Positions 37,903-47,114 of a DNA stretch of 64,000 bases are shown piece by piece. Origin of the DNA: Sandaracinaceae bacterium (GTDB taxonomy: Bacteria; Myxococcota_A; Polyangia; Polyangiales; Houyiibacteriaceae); assembly GCA_016706685.1 (NCBI GenBank), contig JADJJE010000027.1:1-64000 (forward strand). The letters run 5' to 3'. A program made the position numbers and the translations under genes. The number at the start of each line of letters is the position of its first letter. Position 1 is the first letter of the stretch. The notes beneath the pieces are model-generated. The model saw only the letters and a list, made by a program, of their open reading frames with translations. It searched no databases and was not told where the DNA came from.

Positions 37903-39447
37903 CGCATCGAACGAGCGTTGGTGTCGGTCTCGGACAAGACCGGAGTCGTAGAGTTTGCCAAGGGACTGGCTGCCCTGGGCATCGAGATCCTCTCGACCGG
38001 CGGCACCGCCAAGGCGCTGCGCGAAGCGGGCCTCACGGTAGTCGACGTGTCGGAGTACACGCAGTCCCCCGAGATCATGGATGGGCGCGTGAAGACCCTG
38101 CACCCGCGCGTGCACGGCGGCATCCTCATGCGCGACCTGGACGAGGACCGCGCCGCGCTGGCCAGCATCGGGGGCAAGCCCATCGGCCTCGTGTGCGTGA
38201 ACCTCTACCCGTTCGAGAAGACGGTGGCGGCCGGCGCCGAGCACGACGAGATCATCGAGAACATCGACATCGGCGGCCCGTCCATGGTGCGCAGCTCCGC
38301 CAAGAACCACAGCCGCGTCACCATCGTGACCGAGCCCGCCGACTACGGCCGCGTACTCGAGGCGCTCCGCATCGCGGGCGAGACCACGCTCGAGCTGCGC
38401 GCCGAGCTGGCCGCCAAGGCCTTCACCCACACGGCCGCCTACGACGGCGCGATCGCCGCCTACATGACGCGCCAGGCGGGCTCGGCCTACCCGGGCACGC
38501 TCACGCTGAGCTTCCGCAAGGGCTACGACGTGCGCTACGGCGAGAACCCGCACCAGAGCGGCGCGTTCTACATCGACCGCGACGCGGAGCCCGGCAGCCT
38601 GGCGCTGTCGGAGTCGCTCGACGAAGGCGGCAAGGAGCTCTCGTTCAACAACCTCATCGACGTCGACGCCGCGCTCGACGCCGTGCGCGAGTTCACCGAG
38701 GGTCCGGCCGCCGTGGTGGTGAAGCACACCAACCCGTGTGGTGTGGCCCGCGCGGCCACGCTGGAGCAGGCCTACCGCATCGCCCGCGAGGCCGACTCGC
38801 AGAGCGCCTTCGGTGGCATCGTGGCGCTCAACCAGCGCGTGGATCGCGCCACGGCCGACGCCCTGGCCGAGACCTTCATCGAGTGCGTGATCGCGCCGGG
38901 CTACGACGACGAGGCCCTCGCCAAGCTCAAGAAGAAGGGCAACCTGCGCATCCTGTCCACGGGCGCCTGGCTCGGGCCCGAGCACCGCGCGCTGCACTAC
39001 AAGCGCATCAGCGGCGGCGTGGTGGTTCAGGAACGTGACGCCACCGGTGGCGCCGAGGTGCGCGACGGCAAGGTGGTCAGCCAGCGTCAGCCCACGGCCG
39101 ACGAGTGGGCCGCCCTCCAGTTCGCGTGGTGCGTGTGCAAGCACGTGAAGAGCAACGCCATCATCTTCGCCACCCCCGACCGAACGGTGGGCGTGGGCGC
39201 TGGCCAGATGGCGCGCGTCACCTCCGTGAAGATCGCCACCGAGAAGGCCGGCGAGCTGAGCAAGGGCGCGGTCATGGCCTCCGACGCGTTCTTCCCGTTC
39301 CCGGACGGCATCGAGGCGGCGGCCGCGGCGGGCATCACCGCGGTGGCGCACCCGGGCGGCTCCAAGAACGACGACGCCATCATCGCGGCGGCCAACGCCG
39401 CGGGCATCGCCATGGTCTTCACCGGCGTGCGCCACTTCCGGCACTGA
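37900..39447 (+). CDS. purH: Bifunctional AICAR formyltransferase / IMP cyclohydrolase
   Basis: 515 residues from a TTG start. The enzyme catalyses the last two steps of purine synthesis (AICAR to FAICAR to IMP). The N-terminal IMP cyclohydrolase has RALVSVSDKTGVVEFA, STGGTAKALREAGL and VKTLHPRVHGGIL. The C-terminal transformylase has RYGENPHQSGAFY, FNNLIDVDAALDAV, VVKHTNPCGVA and the closing HPGGSKNDDAIIAAAN. Length is normal. It lies 15 bp before purD, an operon pairing common in bacteria. Confidence 0.97.
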   Translation: MRIERALVSVSDKTGVVEFAKGLAALGIEILSTGGTAKALREAGLTVVDVSEYTQSPEIMDGRVKTLHPRVHGGILMRDLDEDRAALASIGGKPIGLVCVNLYPFEKTVAAGAEHDEIIENIDIGGPSMVRSSAKNHSRVTIVTEPADYGRVLEALRIAGETTLELRAELAAKAFTHTAAYDGAIAAYMTRQAGSAYPGTLTLSFRKGYDVRYGENPHQSGAFYIDRDAEPGSLALSESLDEGGKELSFNNLIDVDAALDAVREFTEGPAAVVVKHTNPCGVARAATLEQAYRIAREADSQSAFGGIVALNQRVDRATADALAETFIECVIAPGYDDEALAKLKKKGNLRILSTGAWLGPEHRALHYKRISGGVVVQERDATGGAEVRDGKVVSQRQPTADEWAALQFAWCVCKHVKSNAIIFATPDRTVGVGAGQMARVTSVKIATEKAGELSKGAVMASDAFFPFPDGIEAAAAAGITAVAHPGGSKNDDAIIAAANAAGIAMVFTGVRHFRH

Positions 39448-39462
39448 TCACGGAGCGTTTCC

Positions 39463-40755
39463 ATGGAGCCCTCGATGAAGGTGTTGGTGATTGGCAGCGG
39501 CGCGCGCGAGCACTCGCTCGCCTGGAAGCTGTCGCAGGACGCCCACGTCGAGGTCTTCGTGGCCCCCGGCAACGCAGGCATGAGCGCCGTGGCGCAGCGG
39601 CGCCCCCTGCGTTCGATCACGCCCGAGACCATCGTCGCGCTGGCTCGTGAGCTGGGCGCGGCGTTCGTCATCGTGGGCCCCGAGGCCCCTCTGGTGGACG
39701 GCGCCATCGATGCGCTCGCCGCGGCGGGCATCGAGGCCTTCGGTCCGCCACGCTTCCAGGCGCAGCTCGAGGGCTCCAAGATCTTCTCGAAGGAGTTCAT
39801 GGCGCGGCACGGCGTGCCCACCGCGGGCTTCGCCGTCTTCAGCGACGCGGACGAGGCCGAGGCCTATGTGCGCGCCGCGGGTCGACCGCTGGTGGTGAAG
39901 GCCGACGGTCTCGCGGCCGGGAAGGGCGTCACCGTGGCCAAGGACGCCGATGAAGCGGCCGACGCCATCGACCGCATCATGCGGCAGCGCGAGTTCGGCG
40001 GCGCGGGCGCGCGCGTGCTCATCGAGGAGTGCCTGGTGGGCGAGGAGGTGAGCTTCCACGTGGTGTGCGACGGCGAGCGCTACGTGCCGCTCGCGCCCGC
40101 GCAGGACCACAAGCGCGCCTTCGACGGGGACCAGGGCCCCAACACGGGTGGCATGGGCGCCTACTCGCCGCCGCCCGTGGTGAGCGCCGACGTGGAGCGC
40201 AAGATCCTCACGCGCGTGGTCGAGCCCACGCTGGCCGGCATGCGGGCCGAGGGTCACCCCTTCCGCGGAGCGCTCTTCGTGGGCGTCATGGTGGTAGACG
40301 GCGAGCCGCTGGTGCTCGAGTACAACACGCGCTTCGGCGACCCCGAGTGCGAGAGCATGATGATGCGCTGGAGCGGGTCGGTGCTGCCCCTGCTGCAGGG
40401 CTCGGCGCGAGGCGACCTGCGCGGTGTCACGCCCGCGTGGGACGCGCCCACCAGCCTGTGCGTGGTGTTGGCGTCGGGCGGCTATCCCGGCGCCTACGAG
40501 ACGGGCAAGGTCATCCACGGGCTCGAGGCGGCGGCGGCGGTCGAGGGGGTTACCGTGTTTCACGCCGGCACCACGGAGCGCGACGGCGCCATCGTCACCA
40601 ACGGGGGTCGCGTGCTCACCGTGACGGCCATCGGCAGAACGCTGGACGAGGCCGCCGAGCGCGCCTACCGCGCGGCCGACGCGATCACCTTCGAAGGCAA
40701 GATGCTGCGCCGCGACATCGGTTGGCGCGCCCGCACAGCCACTGCCCCGCGATGA
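39463..40755 (+). CDS. purD: Phosphoribosylamine-glycine ligase (GAR synthetase)
   Basis: 430 residues. ATP-grasp enzyme making GAR from phosphoribosylamine and glycine. N-terminal MKVLVIGSGAREHSLAWKL, FVIVGPEAPLVDG, then KADGLAAGKGVTVAKD, EECLVGEEVSFHVVCDG, QDHKRAFDGDQGPNTGGMGAYSPP and LEYNTRFGDPECE. GGAG lies 7 nt before the ATG at 39463, preferred over the inner ATG at 39475. Its stop overlaps the start of the toroid gene (ATGA). Confidence 0.97.
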   Translation: MEPSMKVLVIGSGAREHSLAWKLSQDAHVEVFVAPGNAGMSAVAQRRPLRSITPETIVALARELGAAFVIVGPEAPLVDGAIDALAAAGIEAFGPPRFQAQLEGSKIFSKEFMARHGVPTAGFAVFSDADEAEAYVRAAGRPLVVKADGLAAGKGVTVAKDADEAADAIDRIMRQREFGGAGARVLIEECLVGEEVSFHVVCDGERYVPLAPAQDHKRAFDGDQGPNTGGMGAYSPPPVVSADVERKILTRVVEPTLAGMRAEGHPFRGALFVGVMVVDGEPLVLEYNTRFGDPECESMMMRWSGSVLPLLQGSARGDLRGVTPAWDAPTSLCVVLASGGYPGAYETGKVIHGLEAAAAVEGVTVFHAGTTERDGAIVTNGGRVLTVTAIGRTLDEAAERAYRAADAITFEGKMLRRDIGWRARTATAPR

Positions 40756-42917
40756 GCACAGCATCCCCGGCGCGGCGTCATCCTTGGCTGGCGGGGGCCG
40801 ACCTCGTGGGCCTGCTGGTGGTCCTCGGGTTCTGGCAGGGTGCGTTGCCCGCTCGCTATCTGCCGTTCGACCTGCCGCTGGGTGCGTTGGCCGCGACCTA
40901 CGTGGTGTCCATCGCGGCGCTGCTCCGAGGCGGTCTTCGCGCCGCGCGTGTGGCCAGCTGGGCCGCCCTGCTGCGCATGCTGGGAGGCCTGGGGTTCCTG
41001 GTGTTGTTGGCCATGACAGCGGCAGACGTGAGTGGGCGCTTTGGGCCCATCGGTCCCGTGGGAGCGGGCTTCATGTACTTCGGCATGGCGCTGTTCGTCC
41101 CATATCTTCTGGTGTTTCCAGCGCTGCAGGTGGCTTACCTGGGCGCCCAGTGCGACGTCTCCACGGGGGCGGGCAACACGCTCGGGCGAAGACTGCGCCG
41201 GCTGCTCTTCGCGAGCCTCGGCGTGGTGGTGGCGAGCTTCGTGACCGGCCGTGCGCTCGCCGTGGGCAGCGTGGCGGAGGCGCCCAGCGACGCCGTCATG
41301 CGCACGGCGTTCGCGGCCACCCGCGGGGAGGGCGAAGCCCCGGAGCACCACGCCGCAGGCCCGATCACGATGGAGCTGGTGCGCCATGGGCGCGTACGCG
41401 GCCAATACGTGGGGACCTCGTCGCTGCGCGAGACAGTGCTGGGCGCACTCGCGCATTTCAGCTCCCCGCTGCCGACGGACGGAGCGTGGGTCATCAGCGT
41501 GCCCACGCGGCGCTCCCGCCCCGCGCCCTGGCCGTGGCTGGACCTGCTCCAGCTCGCGCCACTCCACGATGGTGTCCTTCTGCGCAGCGGCGCTGAGGTG
41601 GCCGTCGAGACGCCCACGTCGCTCCAGCTGCGGGGCGCCCACCTGGCGGTGCCTTTCGCCCCGATGCCCGTGTTCCAGTTCGGCACGGACCTCGGCGGCA
41701 TCGTCACCCGTCTGCGTGAGGAGCTCGGGCTCGGCAGCGCAGCGGCGGCCGACGTCGAGATCCTGCGCTACGCCACCTTCACGGATCCGCCCTACCTCGA
41801 TGCGACGCGGCGTCGAGCCCTACCGCGCGCGAGCGAAGCGGTCGTTCGGCAGGCCGTCGTCGACAACGTGGACTTCATCCTGCGCAACCAGCGCGGTGAC
41901 GGGCTGTTCGCCTATCAGGTGGACGCGGCGCGCGGGCTGGCCAGCAACATGGGCTACGACTTCACGAGGCACGCCGGCGTGGCGTACTTCCTGGCGCAAG
42001 CGGGCCACCAGCTGGGGCTCGCGCGCGCCACCGAGGGAGCGCGCCTGGGCGTGCGCTTCCTGGAAGGGCGCGTGCGCGCATGTGGTCCGAACGGGGCCCG
42101 CTGTGTGGTCACCTGGAACGGCGCGGAGTTCGGCGCGACATCGCTCTTGGCCGTGGCCCTGTACGACCTTCGCAGCGTGGCCGACACCGCCGAGCTGGCC
42201 GCCCTGCACCACGACGTGCTCACCTTCTTGAAGCACCAGCAGCGCGACGACGGCGAGATGATGCACGGCTTCGATCTCGACAGCGGCACCCCCGTGGACG
42301 TGCAGCACCTCTACTTCAGTGGCGAGGCCGCGCTGGCGCTCGTGCGTGGGGCTGCCATCGAGCGCGACGCCCAGCTCGAGCGCGCGGCGCGACGCCTGCT
42401 GCAGTACCTAGCGGTGGGCGCCCGTGATTCCCTCGCCGAGCCTTACTTGATGGGCGAAGAACACTGGACTTGCATCGCCCATGGTGAGCAGCGTGCCCTC
42501 TTGGGTGAGGACCCGTCCGGCGTGCGGGGCTTTTGCGAACGCTGGGCTGCCTTCTCGCGGCGCGTGCAGTTCCAGCCGGGGGAGACCGTCTGGGACGTCA
42601 CCGGCGCCTACGGACTCGGGCCCATCATCCCTCCGCAGATCACGGGGACGGCGTCACGCACGGAGGCCTTCGCCGCCATGCTGGCGGGCGCAGACGGTGG
42701 TCACGACCCGGCGCTCGTGCGGCAGGTCGAGCGTGGCGTACAGGCACTGCTCCAGCACCAGTTCCGGCCTGGGCCCACCCACTTGATGCGCCGTCCGGAG
42801 GCCATGCGCGGGGGCATCACTGGGGCTCCAGGCGATCTGGTGGTCCGCAACGACTACGTGCAGCACGCGGGTTCGGCCTACCTGCGCTATCTCGCCGCGC
42901 TGGCCGAGCGTCGCTAG
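40752..42917 (+). CDS. Polytopic membrane protein with C-terminal alpha/alpha-toroid domain
   Basis: 721 residues, ATG overlapping the purD stop by 4 bp (ATGA). About five membrane helices between 16 and 170, then a 200-370 segment that includes RGQYVGTSSLRETVLGALAHF. The C-terminal 350 residues have repeated helical hairpins typical of alpha/alpha toroids (VVRQAVVDNVDFILRNQRGDGLFAYQ; SNMGYDFTRHAGVAYFLAQAG; DGEMMHGFDLDSGTPVDVQHLYFSGEAALAL). Such toroids occur in terpene cyclases and glycan enzymes. I cannot assign a reaction. Cotranscription with purine genes may be incidental. Confidence 0.7.
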   Translation: MSTASPARRHPWLAGADLVGLLVVLGFWQGALPARYLPFDLPLGALAATYVVSIAALLRGGLRAARVASWAALLRMLGGLGFLVLLAMTAADVSGRFGPIGPVGAGFMYFGMALFVPYLLVFPALQVAYLGAQCDVSTGAGNTLGRRLRRLLFASLGVVVASFVTGRALAVGSVAEAPSDAVMRTAFAATRGEGEAPEHHAAGPITMELVRHGRVRGQYVGTSSLRETVLGALAHFSSPLPTDGAWVISVPTRRSRPAPWPWLDLLQLAPLHDGVLLRSGAEVAVETPTSLQLRGAHLAVPFAPMPVFQFGTDLGGIVTRLREELGLGSAAAADVEILRYATFTDPPYLDATRRRALPRASEAVVRQAVVDNVDFILRNQRGDGLFAYQVDAARGLASNMGYDFTRHAGVAYFLAQAGHQLGLARATEGARLGVRFLEGRVRACGPNGARCVVTWNGAEFGATSLLAVALYDLRSVADTAELAALHHDVLTFLKHQQRDDGEMMHGFDLDSGTPVDVQHLYFSGEAALALVRGAAIERDAQLERAARRLLQYLAVGARDSLAEPYLMGEEHWTCIAHGEQRALLGEDPSGVRGFCERWAAFSRRVQFQPGETVWDVTGAYGLGPIIPPQITGTASRTEAFAAMLAGADGGHDPALVRQVERGVQALLQHQFRPGPTHLMRRPEAMRGGITGAPGDLVVRNDYVQHAGSAYLRYLAALAERR

Positions 42918-42944
42918 TCCACCGCGGCTCGGACAGCACGCTTC

Positions 42945-43397
42945 TCACTCACGTAGCCAGCGCTCCATGGCGGGGTAGGCGGCCGTGTCGCACAGCCCGT
43001 ACCACGCCAGCAGCGGCACGCCGAAGGTCCGGCCCGCCGCGAAGTTCTCGAGGATCATGGGTGAGTCACCCCGGTACCCGTGCTCGTGAAACACCACGGC
43101 TGGGTCGAGGTCCAGGTGCAACGCCGCGGCGTACGACCATGCGATCGAAGCCATCTCGTCTCCCGGCGAGTCGAGCGTCACGGGGGCACCCCTCGCTGCT
43201 GCGGGGAGCACCGCCAGGTGGCCGGCTTCGTGGAGCAAGTCTCCCGGGAACCGCAGGCGGGCGTGATCGACGACGATGACTCCGTCGGAAAGCGCGATCC
43301 CGGGCAGTGGGGTCTCGTGCTCCACCGACCCGCTGCGCACCTCGAGCCCGATGGTCTCTAGGAACTCGAGAATGATCCGCGTCACATCACCGCTCAT
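42945..43397 (-). CDS. HEAGH-motif hypothetical protein (possible metal site)
   Basis: 150 residues from MSGDVTRIILEFLETIG. The sequence GDLLHEAGHLAVLPAA (about residues 53-68) has a HExxH-type zinc motif, and a second His occurs in FHEHGYRGD, but a clear third ligand cannot be fixed. No signal peptide. It may be a metallopeptidase relative or an inactive metal-binding protein. It is divergent from the hybrid histidine kinase, with 67 bp between the two starts. Confidence 0.65.
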   Translation of the reverse strand: MSGDVTRIILEFLETIGLEVRSGSVEHETPLPGIALSDGVIVVDHARLRFPGDLLHEAGHLAVLPAAARGAPVTLDSPGDEMASIAWSYAAALHLDLDPAVVFHEHGYRGDSPMILENFAAGRTFGVPLLAWYGLCDTAAYPAMERWLRE

Positions 43398-43426
43398 GGC
43401 TCTGCGTACCACGCCTGATCCAAGTC

Positions 43427-43455
43427 TTGGTATGCAGTCGGTGCGGGGGTACGCT
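43427..43455 (+). promoter_or_regulatory. Sigma-70-like promoter of the hybrid histidine kinase
   Basis: TTGGTA (43427-43432), 17-nt spacer, TACGCT (43450-43455), then the ATG at 43465. The -35 matches the consensus at four of six positions. The predicted transcription start lies within 2-3 nt of the start codon. Confidence 0.5.
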
Positions 43456-43464
43456 TTGCGCAGG

Positions 43465-45456
43465 ATGAAGACCGACCCCACGTCGCGCCTCGACGGGTTG
43501 ACGCGCGAGAACGAGGTGCTCCGCAACCGTGTGCTCGAGCTCGAGCGGGCGCTCGCGCGAGTCGGCACGACGGGGCCATCCGAGCCACTCGGTCGCAGCC
43601 TGGACGAGCGGGAGGCCCTGCTCGCCGAGTGCGAGAACGTGGGCAGGATGGGCAGCTGGATCTGGGACGTGCAGGGGGACCGCGTCCACTGGTCCGAGGG
43701 CCTCTACCGCATCATCGGCTACGACCCGGCGACGATGACGCCGTCCTCCGAGGCGTTCTTCGCGCGCATCCACCCCGACGACGTCATGCACGTGCGGGCG
43801 GCCGCGGAACGCACCGTCACGACGGGCGCGAGCGAGCACGTCTCGTATCGGGTGCTGCTGCCGGACGGAACCGTGCGCCACGTGGGGATGGACAGCGTGT
43901 TTCTGTTCGACGAGGAGGGCACGTTGAGGCGCGCGGTGGGCACCGTGGTCGACGTCACCGACCGCGAAGAGGCCGCCCGCGAGGTGGCGCGTGCGCGCTG
44001 GCTGTTGGACGAGACCGAGCGCTTCAGCTCGACCGGCAGCTGGGAGTGGAAGCTGCCCCAGGGCACCGTCACGTGGTCGAAGGGCATGTATCGCCTGCTG
44101 GGCTTCGACGAGAGCGAGCCGGCGAGCTTCGAGCTGTGGGACGCGGCGGTGCACCCCGACGATCACCCGCACATGGCCGACGTGCGTGCGCGCGCGATTG
44201 CGACTGGCCGGGCCGACCCGTACGAGTGCCGTTTCCTGCGACGCGATGGGACCGTGCGGCGGCTGCGCGTGGTGGGAGAGCCCGTCTACGACGCGTCCGG
44301 CGAGTCCACGGGTCTGATCGGCACCATCACGGACATCACGGCCGCGAGCGAGATGGAAGAGCGCGTTCGGCAGGCGCAGAAGATGGAGATGGTCGGCCAG
44401 CTCGCGGGCAGCATCGCGCACGACTTCAACAACCTGCTCACCGTCATTCTGGGAGGCGTTCAAGAGATCACGCGCGGGCAGGGTGCCTCCGAAATGCTCA
44501 CCCAGGTGGAGCGCGCCGCTCGCTCGGCGGCGGGTCTCACGCAGCGCTTGCTGGGGTTCAGTCGGCAGGCCGTGGTGCAACCCGAGGTGGTCGACCTCAC
44601 GCGCGTCATCGATGACTTTCGCCCTCTCTTGGGCCGCGCGCTCGGGGCCGAGGTGGCGGTGCGCGTCCAGCACGACGACGGCGAGTTCCTGGCGCGGCTC
44701 GACGAGAACCAACTCCAGCAGGTCCTCATGAACCTGAGCGTCAACGCACGCGACGCCATGGGCGGGCGCGGCACGCTCACGCTGTCGCTCGCGCGCGTCA
44801 CCACCCTGCACGGCGAGGTCCCGTTGCTGCTCGGGGGCGAGTATCTGCGCCTCACCGTCTCCGACACGGGCCACGGGATGGACCCGCTCACCGCGCAGCG
44901 CATCTTCGAGCCGTTCTTCACGACCAAGCCCATCGGCAAGGGCACGGGCCTCGGCCTGGCCATGGTGGAGGGCGCCATGAAGCAAGCGGGTGGCGCGGTC
45001 GTGGTCCAGACACGGCTGGGCGAGGGCACCTCGTTCCACTTGTACTTCCCGCCCGCGCCTGCCCGCGCGTCCGAGCACCCTCCCAGCCCCGCTATGCCGG
45101 GCTCGCTCCGCGTGCTGTTGGTCGAAGACGACCCTTGCGTGCGCCACGCTCTCTCCGTCTCGCTCGAGAGCATCGGCTGCGAAGTCGTCGCTATGGATGG
45201 TGGCCCCGCCGCGCTCGAGGCGTGGGAGCAGCAACAAGGCCAGTTCGACGTGCTCGTCACCGACCTCGCCATGCCGGACATGCGCGGCGAGGTGCTGGCA
45301 GCGACCCTGCTCGAGCGCAGCGCCACGCTCCGTGCCGTGCTCGCCACGGGCTATGTGGACCGCGCCATCGACCTGTCCGCGTTCGAGGGCCGCTTCAAGC
45401 TCCTCCAGAAGCCCGTCGAGCGCCACGCCCTGGCTGCCGCGCTCGCCCGGCTTTGA
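43465..45456 (+). CDS. Hybrid histidine kinase with two PAS domains and a receiver
   Basis: 663 residues. A short coiled coil at 15-40, then PAS1 at about 53-170 (GSWIWDVQGDRVHWSEGLYRI) and PAS2 at 190-295 (GSWEWKLPQGTVTWSKGMYRLLGF). HisKA with phospho-His319 (SIAHDFNNLL) follows, then HATPase with N box NLSVNARDAM, G1 DTGHGMD and GTGLGLAMVEG, and a C-terminal receiver at 548-663 with Asp600 (VTDLAMPDM). No membrane segment, so it senses a cytosolic signal. No cognate DNA-binding regulator is adjacent, though the V4R-like gene follows 69 bp later. Confidence 0.94.
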   Translation: MKTDPTSRLDGLTRENEVLRNRVLELERALARVGTTGPSEPLGRSLDEREALLAECENVGRMGSWIWDVQGDRVHWSEGLYRIIGYDPATMTPSSEAFFARIHPDDVMHVRAAAERTVTTGASEHVSYRVLLPDGTVRHVGMDSVFLFDEEGTLRRAVGTVVDVTDREEAAREVARARWLLDETERFSSTGSWEWKLPQGTVTWSKGMYRLLGFDESEPASFELWDAAVHPDDHPHMADVRARAIATGRADPYECRFLRRDGTVRRLRVVGEPVYDASGESTGLIGTITDITAASEMEERVRQAQKMEMVGQLAGSIAHDFNNLLTVILGGVQEITRGQGASEMLTQVERAARSAAGLTQRLLGFSRQAVVQPEVVDLTRVIDDFRPLLGRALGAEVAVRVQHDDGEFLARLDENQLQQVLMNLSVNARDAMGGRGTLTLSLARVTTLHGEVPLLLGGEYLRLTVSDTGHGMDPLTAQRIFEPFFTTKPIGKGTGLGLAMVEGAMKQAGGAVVVQTRLGEGTSFHLYFPPAPARASEHPPSPAMPGSLRVLLVEDDPCVRHALSVSLESIGCEVVAMDGGPAALEAWEQQQGQFDVLVTDLAMPDMRGEVLAATLLERSATLRAVLATGYVDRAIDLSAFEGRFKLLQKPVERHALAAALARL

Positions 45457-45525
45457 CGCGACAGATAGTATGACCATCGGGTCGCCGTATTGCGTCGCCC
45501 CATCCGGCGGGTCACGCTGCGTCGC

Positions 45526-46125
45526 ATGCCCGCAGGAATGAACGTCAAGGCACAGGCCCTCCTCAACGCGGTGAAGTGGGTGGAGGAGCAGCACGGCAGC
45601 ACCACGCTGGGCGAGGTCATCCGCCGTTGCAGCGCCCCAGTGCGCGAGCGCTACATCAGCGGCATCGCCATCGAGTGGCATCCGCAGAGCGAGTTCGTGG
45701 AGTTCCTGCGCCACGCCGAGGCCGTCATCGGCAAGCCCGCGGGCGCGGTCTCGAAGGCCATCGGTGCAGAGGGCGCGCGCATCAACACACGCAGCATGGC
45801 CAAGCGCGCGGTCATGTACGTGGCCTCCCCAGAATTCCTGCTGCGCCGCATCGCATCCCTCTGGTCGCAGTTCAACGACCAGGGAGAGATGCGCATCCTG
45901 AACATCGACGAGCGCCAAGCGCACATCGAGCTGGTTGGCCTCCCCGACCCCAACGAGCTCTTCTGCGCCACCATCACCGGCTGGTGCGAGGTCATCGGCG
46001 ACGCCGTGGGCTTCGACCGCCCCCGCAGCGACCACACCCACTGCCGCGCGCGCGGCGACCAAGCCTGCATCTGGCGAGTCGCCTTCACCCCTGTCTCCGC
46101 CAGCCTCCACCCTCCCGGCCGCTAG
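45526..46125 (+). CDS. V4R/haem-NO-binding-like sensory domain protein
   Basis: About 199 residues; the start is uncertain (ATG at 45526, 45538, or TTG at 45490). The C-terminus CEVIGDAVGFDRPRSDHTHCRARGDQACIWRV has the Gly-rich helix and CxxxGDxxC pattern of V4R and haem-NO-binding relatives, which bind small hydrophobic molecules. The N-terminal half is helical. No output domain is present, so it is likely a stand-alone sensor or a component acting with the hybrid kinase just upstream. No DNA-binding motif is seen. Confidence 0.65.
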   Translation: MPAGMNVKAQALLNAVKWVEEQHGSTTLGEVIRRCSAPVRERYISGIAIEWHPQSEFVEFLRHAEAVIGKPAGAVSKAIGAEGARINTRSMAKRAVMYVASPEFLLRRIASLWSQFNDQGEMRILNIDERQAHIELVGLPDPNELFCATITGWCEVIGDAVGFDRPRSDHTHCRARGDQACIWRVAFTPVSASLHPPGR

Positions 46126-46373
46126 CCCCTCCACCCTGGGTTGAACGGGTCGGGTCCCAGGCGGTCCTCCGACGGGCGACCCGAGTTCAGTCGCGTTCAC
46201 ACTCGGCTGCGTGAGAGCCGGTCTTCGCCTCCGCCCGCGACAACCAACTCCTCCAGGGACGTCTCTAGGGTGGCCCACTGCGCATGCGAGCGACAGACAC
46301 GGGCGAGGGTCGCGAGTACGCCTCGCTCGAGCAGCACCCTCTCACCCGTCGGCTCGTGTTGCCGTATCGATGA
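46126..46373. other. Part of a 1-kb gene-poor stretch
   Basis: Between the V4R-like gene and the small gene at 47152 (about 1.03 kb) I see no intact gene. This first part shows no recognisable feature; the rest contains the immunity-like remnant, the hairpin repeat and the promoter of the small gene. Confidence 0.5.
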
Positions 46374-46837
46374 TCATTCGTGCGCTCCTCCGCTGCTTCC
46401 AACTTCGCCCGCAAAGAAGCGTGCCGCGGCGTTCGTGACTCGTTCCGCGCTCGTCGCGCGGCAAGCACCAACGATCGCGGTGACCGCCTGCCAGTGATAC
46501 TTCGGGGCGTCGCCGACCCACGCGGCCGTGCGCCCCGCCCAGGCTGCCTCCTTGGGCGGGAGGTTCCAGACCGCTCCGAAGGCGGAAACAGCAGCCGGAG
46601 CAGTCTCTGCAGCGTTCTCTGCATGAAGGCTGCATGGACACGCAGCCCACGCTTCTGCTGCCTCGAGCGCGACGAGCGGCGCCCTGCGATCAGGGTAGAC
46701 CCGGCTCGTCTGCGGTCCAGCTCCCGCACCCCGCACAACTCGAGCGCGCGGTCGACAACAGCGACTGCCTGCGCCCGTGACGAAGCATCCCAACTCGCCA
46801 TGCCCTTGCCTAGCATCTCCACCCCGTCGAGTCTCAC
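46374..46837 (-). pseudogene. Frameshifted remnant of a small Ala-rich, immunity-like gene
   Basis: Two overlapping frames on the minus strand together resemble one coding sequence. The first begins MRLDGVEMLGKGMASWDA and is broken at about 46,700. The second continues with YPDRRAPLVALEAAEAWAA and later AAWAGRTAAWVGDAPKYHWQAVTAIV. The Ala/Trp-rich helical pattern recalls the putative immunity proteins of Myxococcota and actinobacteria (DRRAPxxALEAAEAWAA). A single-base shift breaks it. No intact frame or clear start remains. It lies next to the hairpin repeat copy 2. Identity is tentative. Confidence 0.45.
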
Positions 46838-46939
46838 ACGAGTCCAGAGAGCCCAGGCGCGCTCCCGAAGCGCCCCCTCCGCAGCGCTTGGACCGTTCCC
46901 CCGACGAGTACCCCCGCGTGCATGCCCGAGACGTAGCCA

Positions 46940-47087
46940 GGCGCCGGGGCGGGGCGGGGGTCAGCAAGGGCGTGGGGGGGACCCCCAAAAGCAAACGCAG
47001 CGCAGCGAAGTGCCGCTTTTAGGGAGGACCCGACAGGACGCGCCAGCGCGTCCGTGCCCGCCGCGACCCCCGCCCCGCCCCGGCGCC
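46940..47087 (-). repeat. Dispersed hairpin repeat, copy 2
   Basis: 148 bp, opposite orientation to copy 1. The arms 46940-46962 and 47065-47087 are perfectly complementary over 23 bp (GGCGCCGGGGCGGGGCGGGGGTC), whereas copy 1 uses a different GC-rich sequence. The inner core matches copy 1 with few differences, including the GGACGCG/CGCGTCC hairpin and CACTTCGCTGCGCT. AAAAGC / GCTTTT in this copy replaces AAAAG / CTTTT of copy 1 with pairing kept. It lies between the gene remnant and the promoter of the small gene at 47152. Confidence 0.85.
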
Positions 47088-47114
47088 TCGATCACGCCGC
47101 CAACACCCACGCTT

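Noticed and set aside
43387..46278. Minus-strand open frame of 963 codons
   Set aside because: Antisense to the histidine kinase and V4R-like gene; no domain sequence.
46141..46497. Plus-strand frame of 118 codons opposite the remnant
   Set aside because: Ser/Thr/Arg-rich composition without family similarity; the minus strand shows the better coding pattern.
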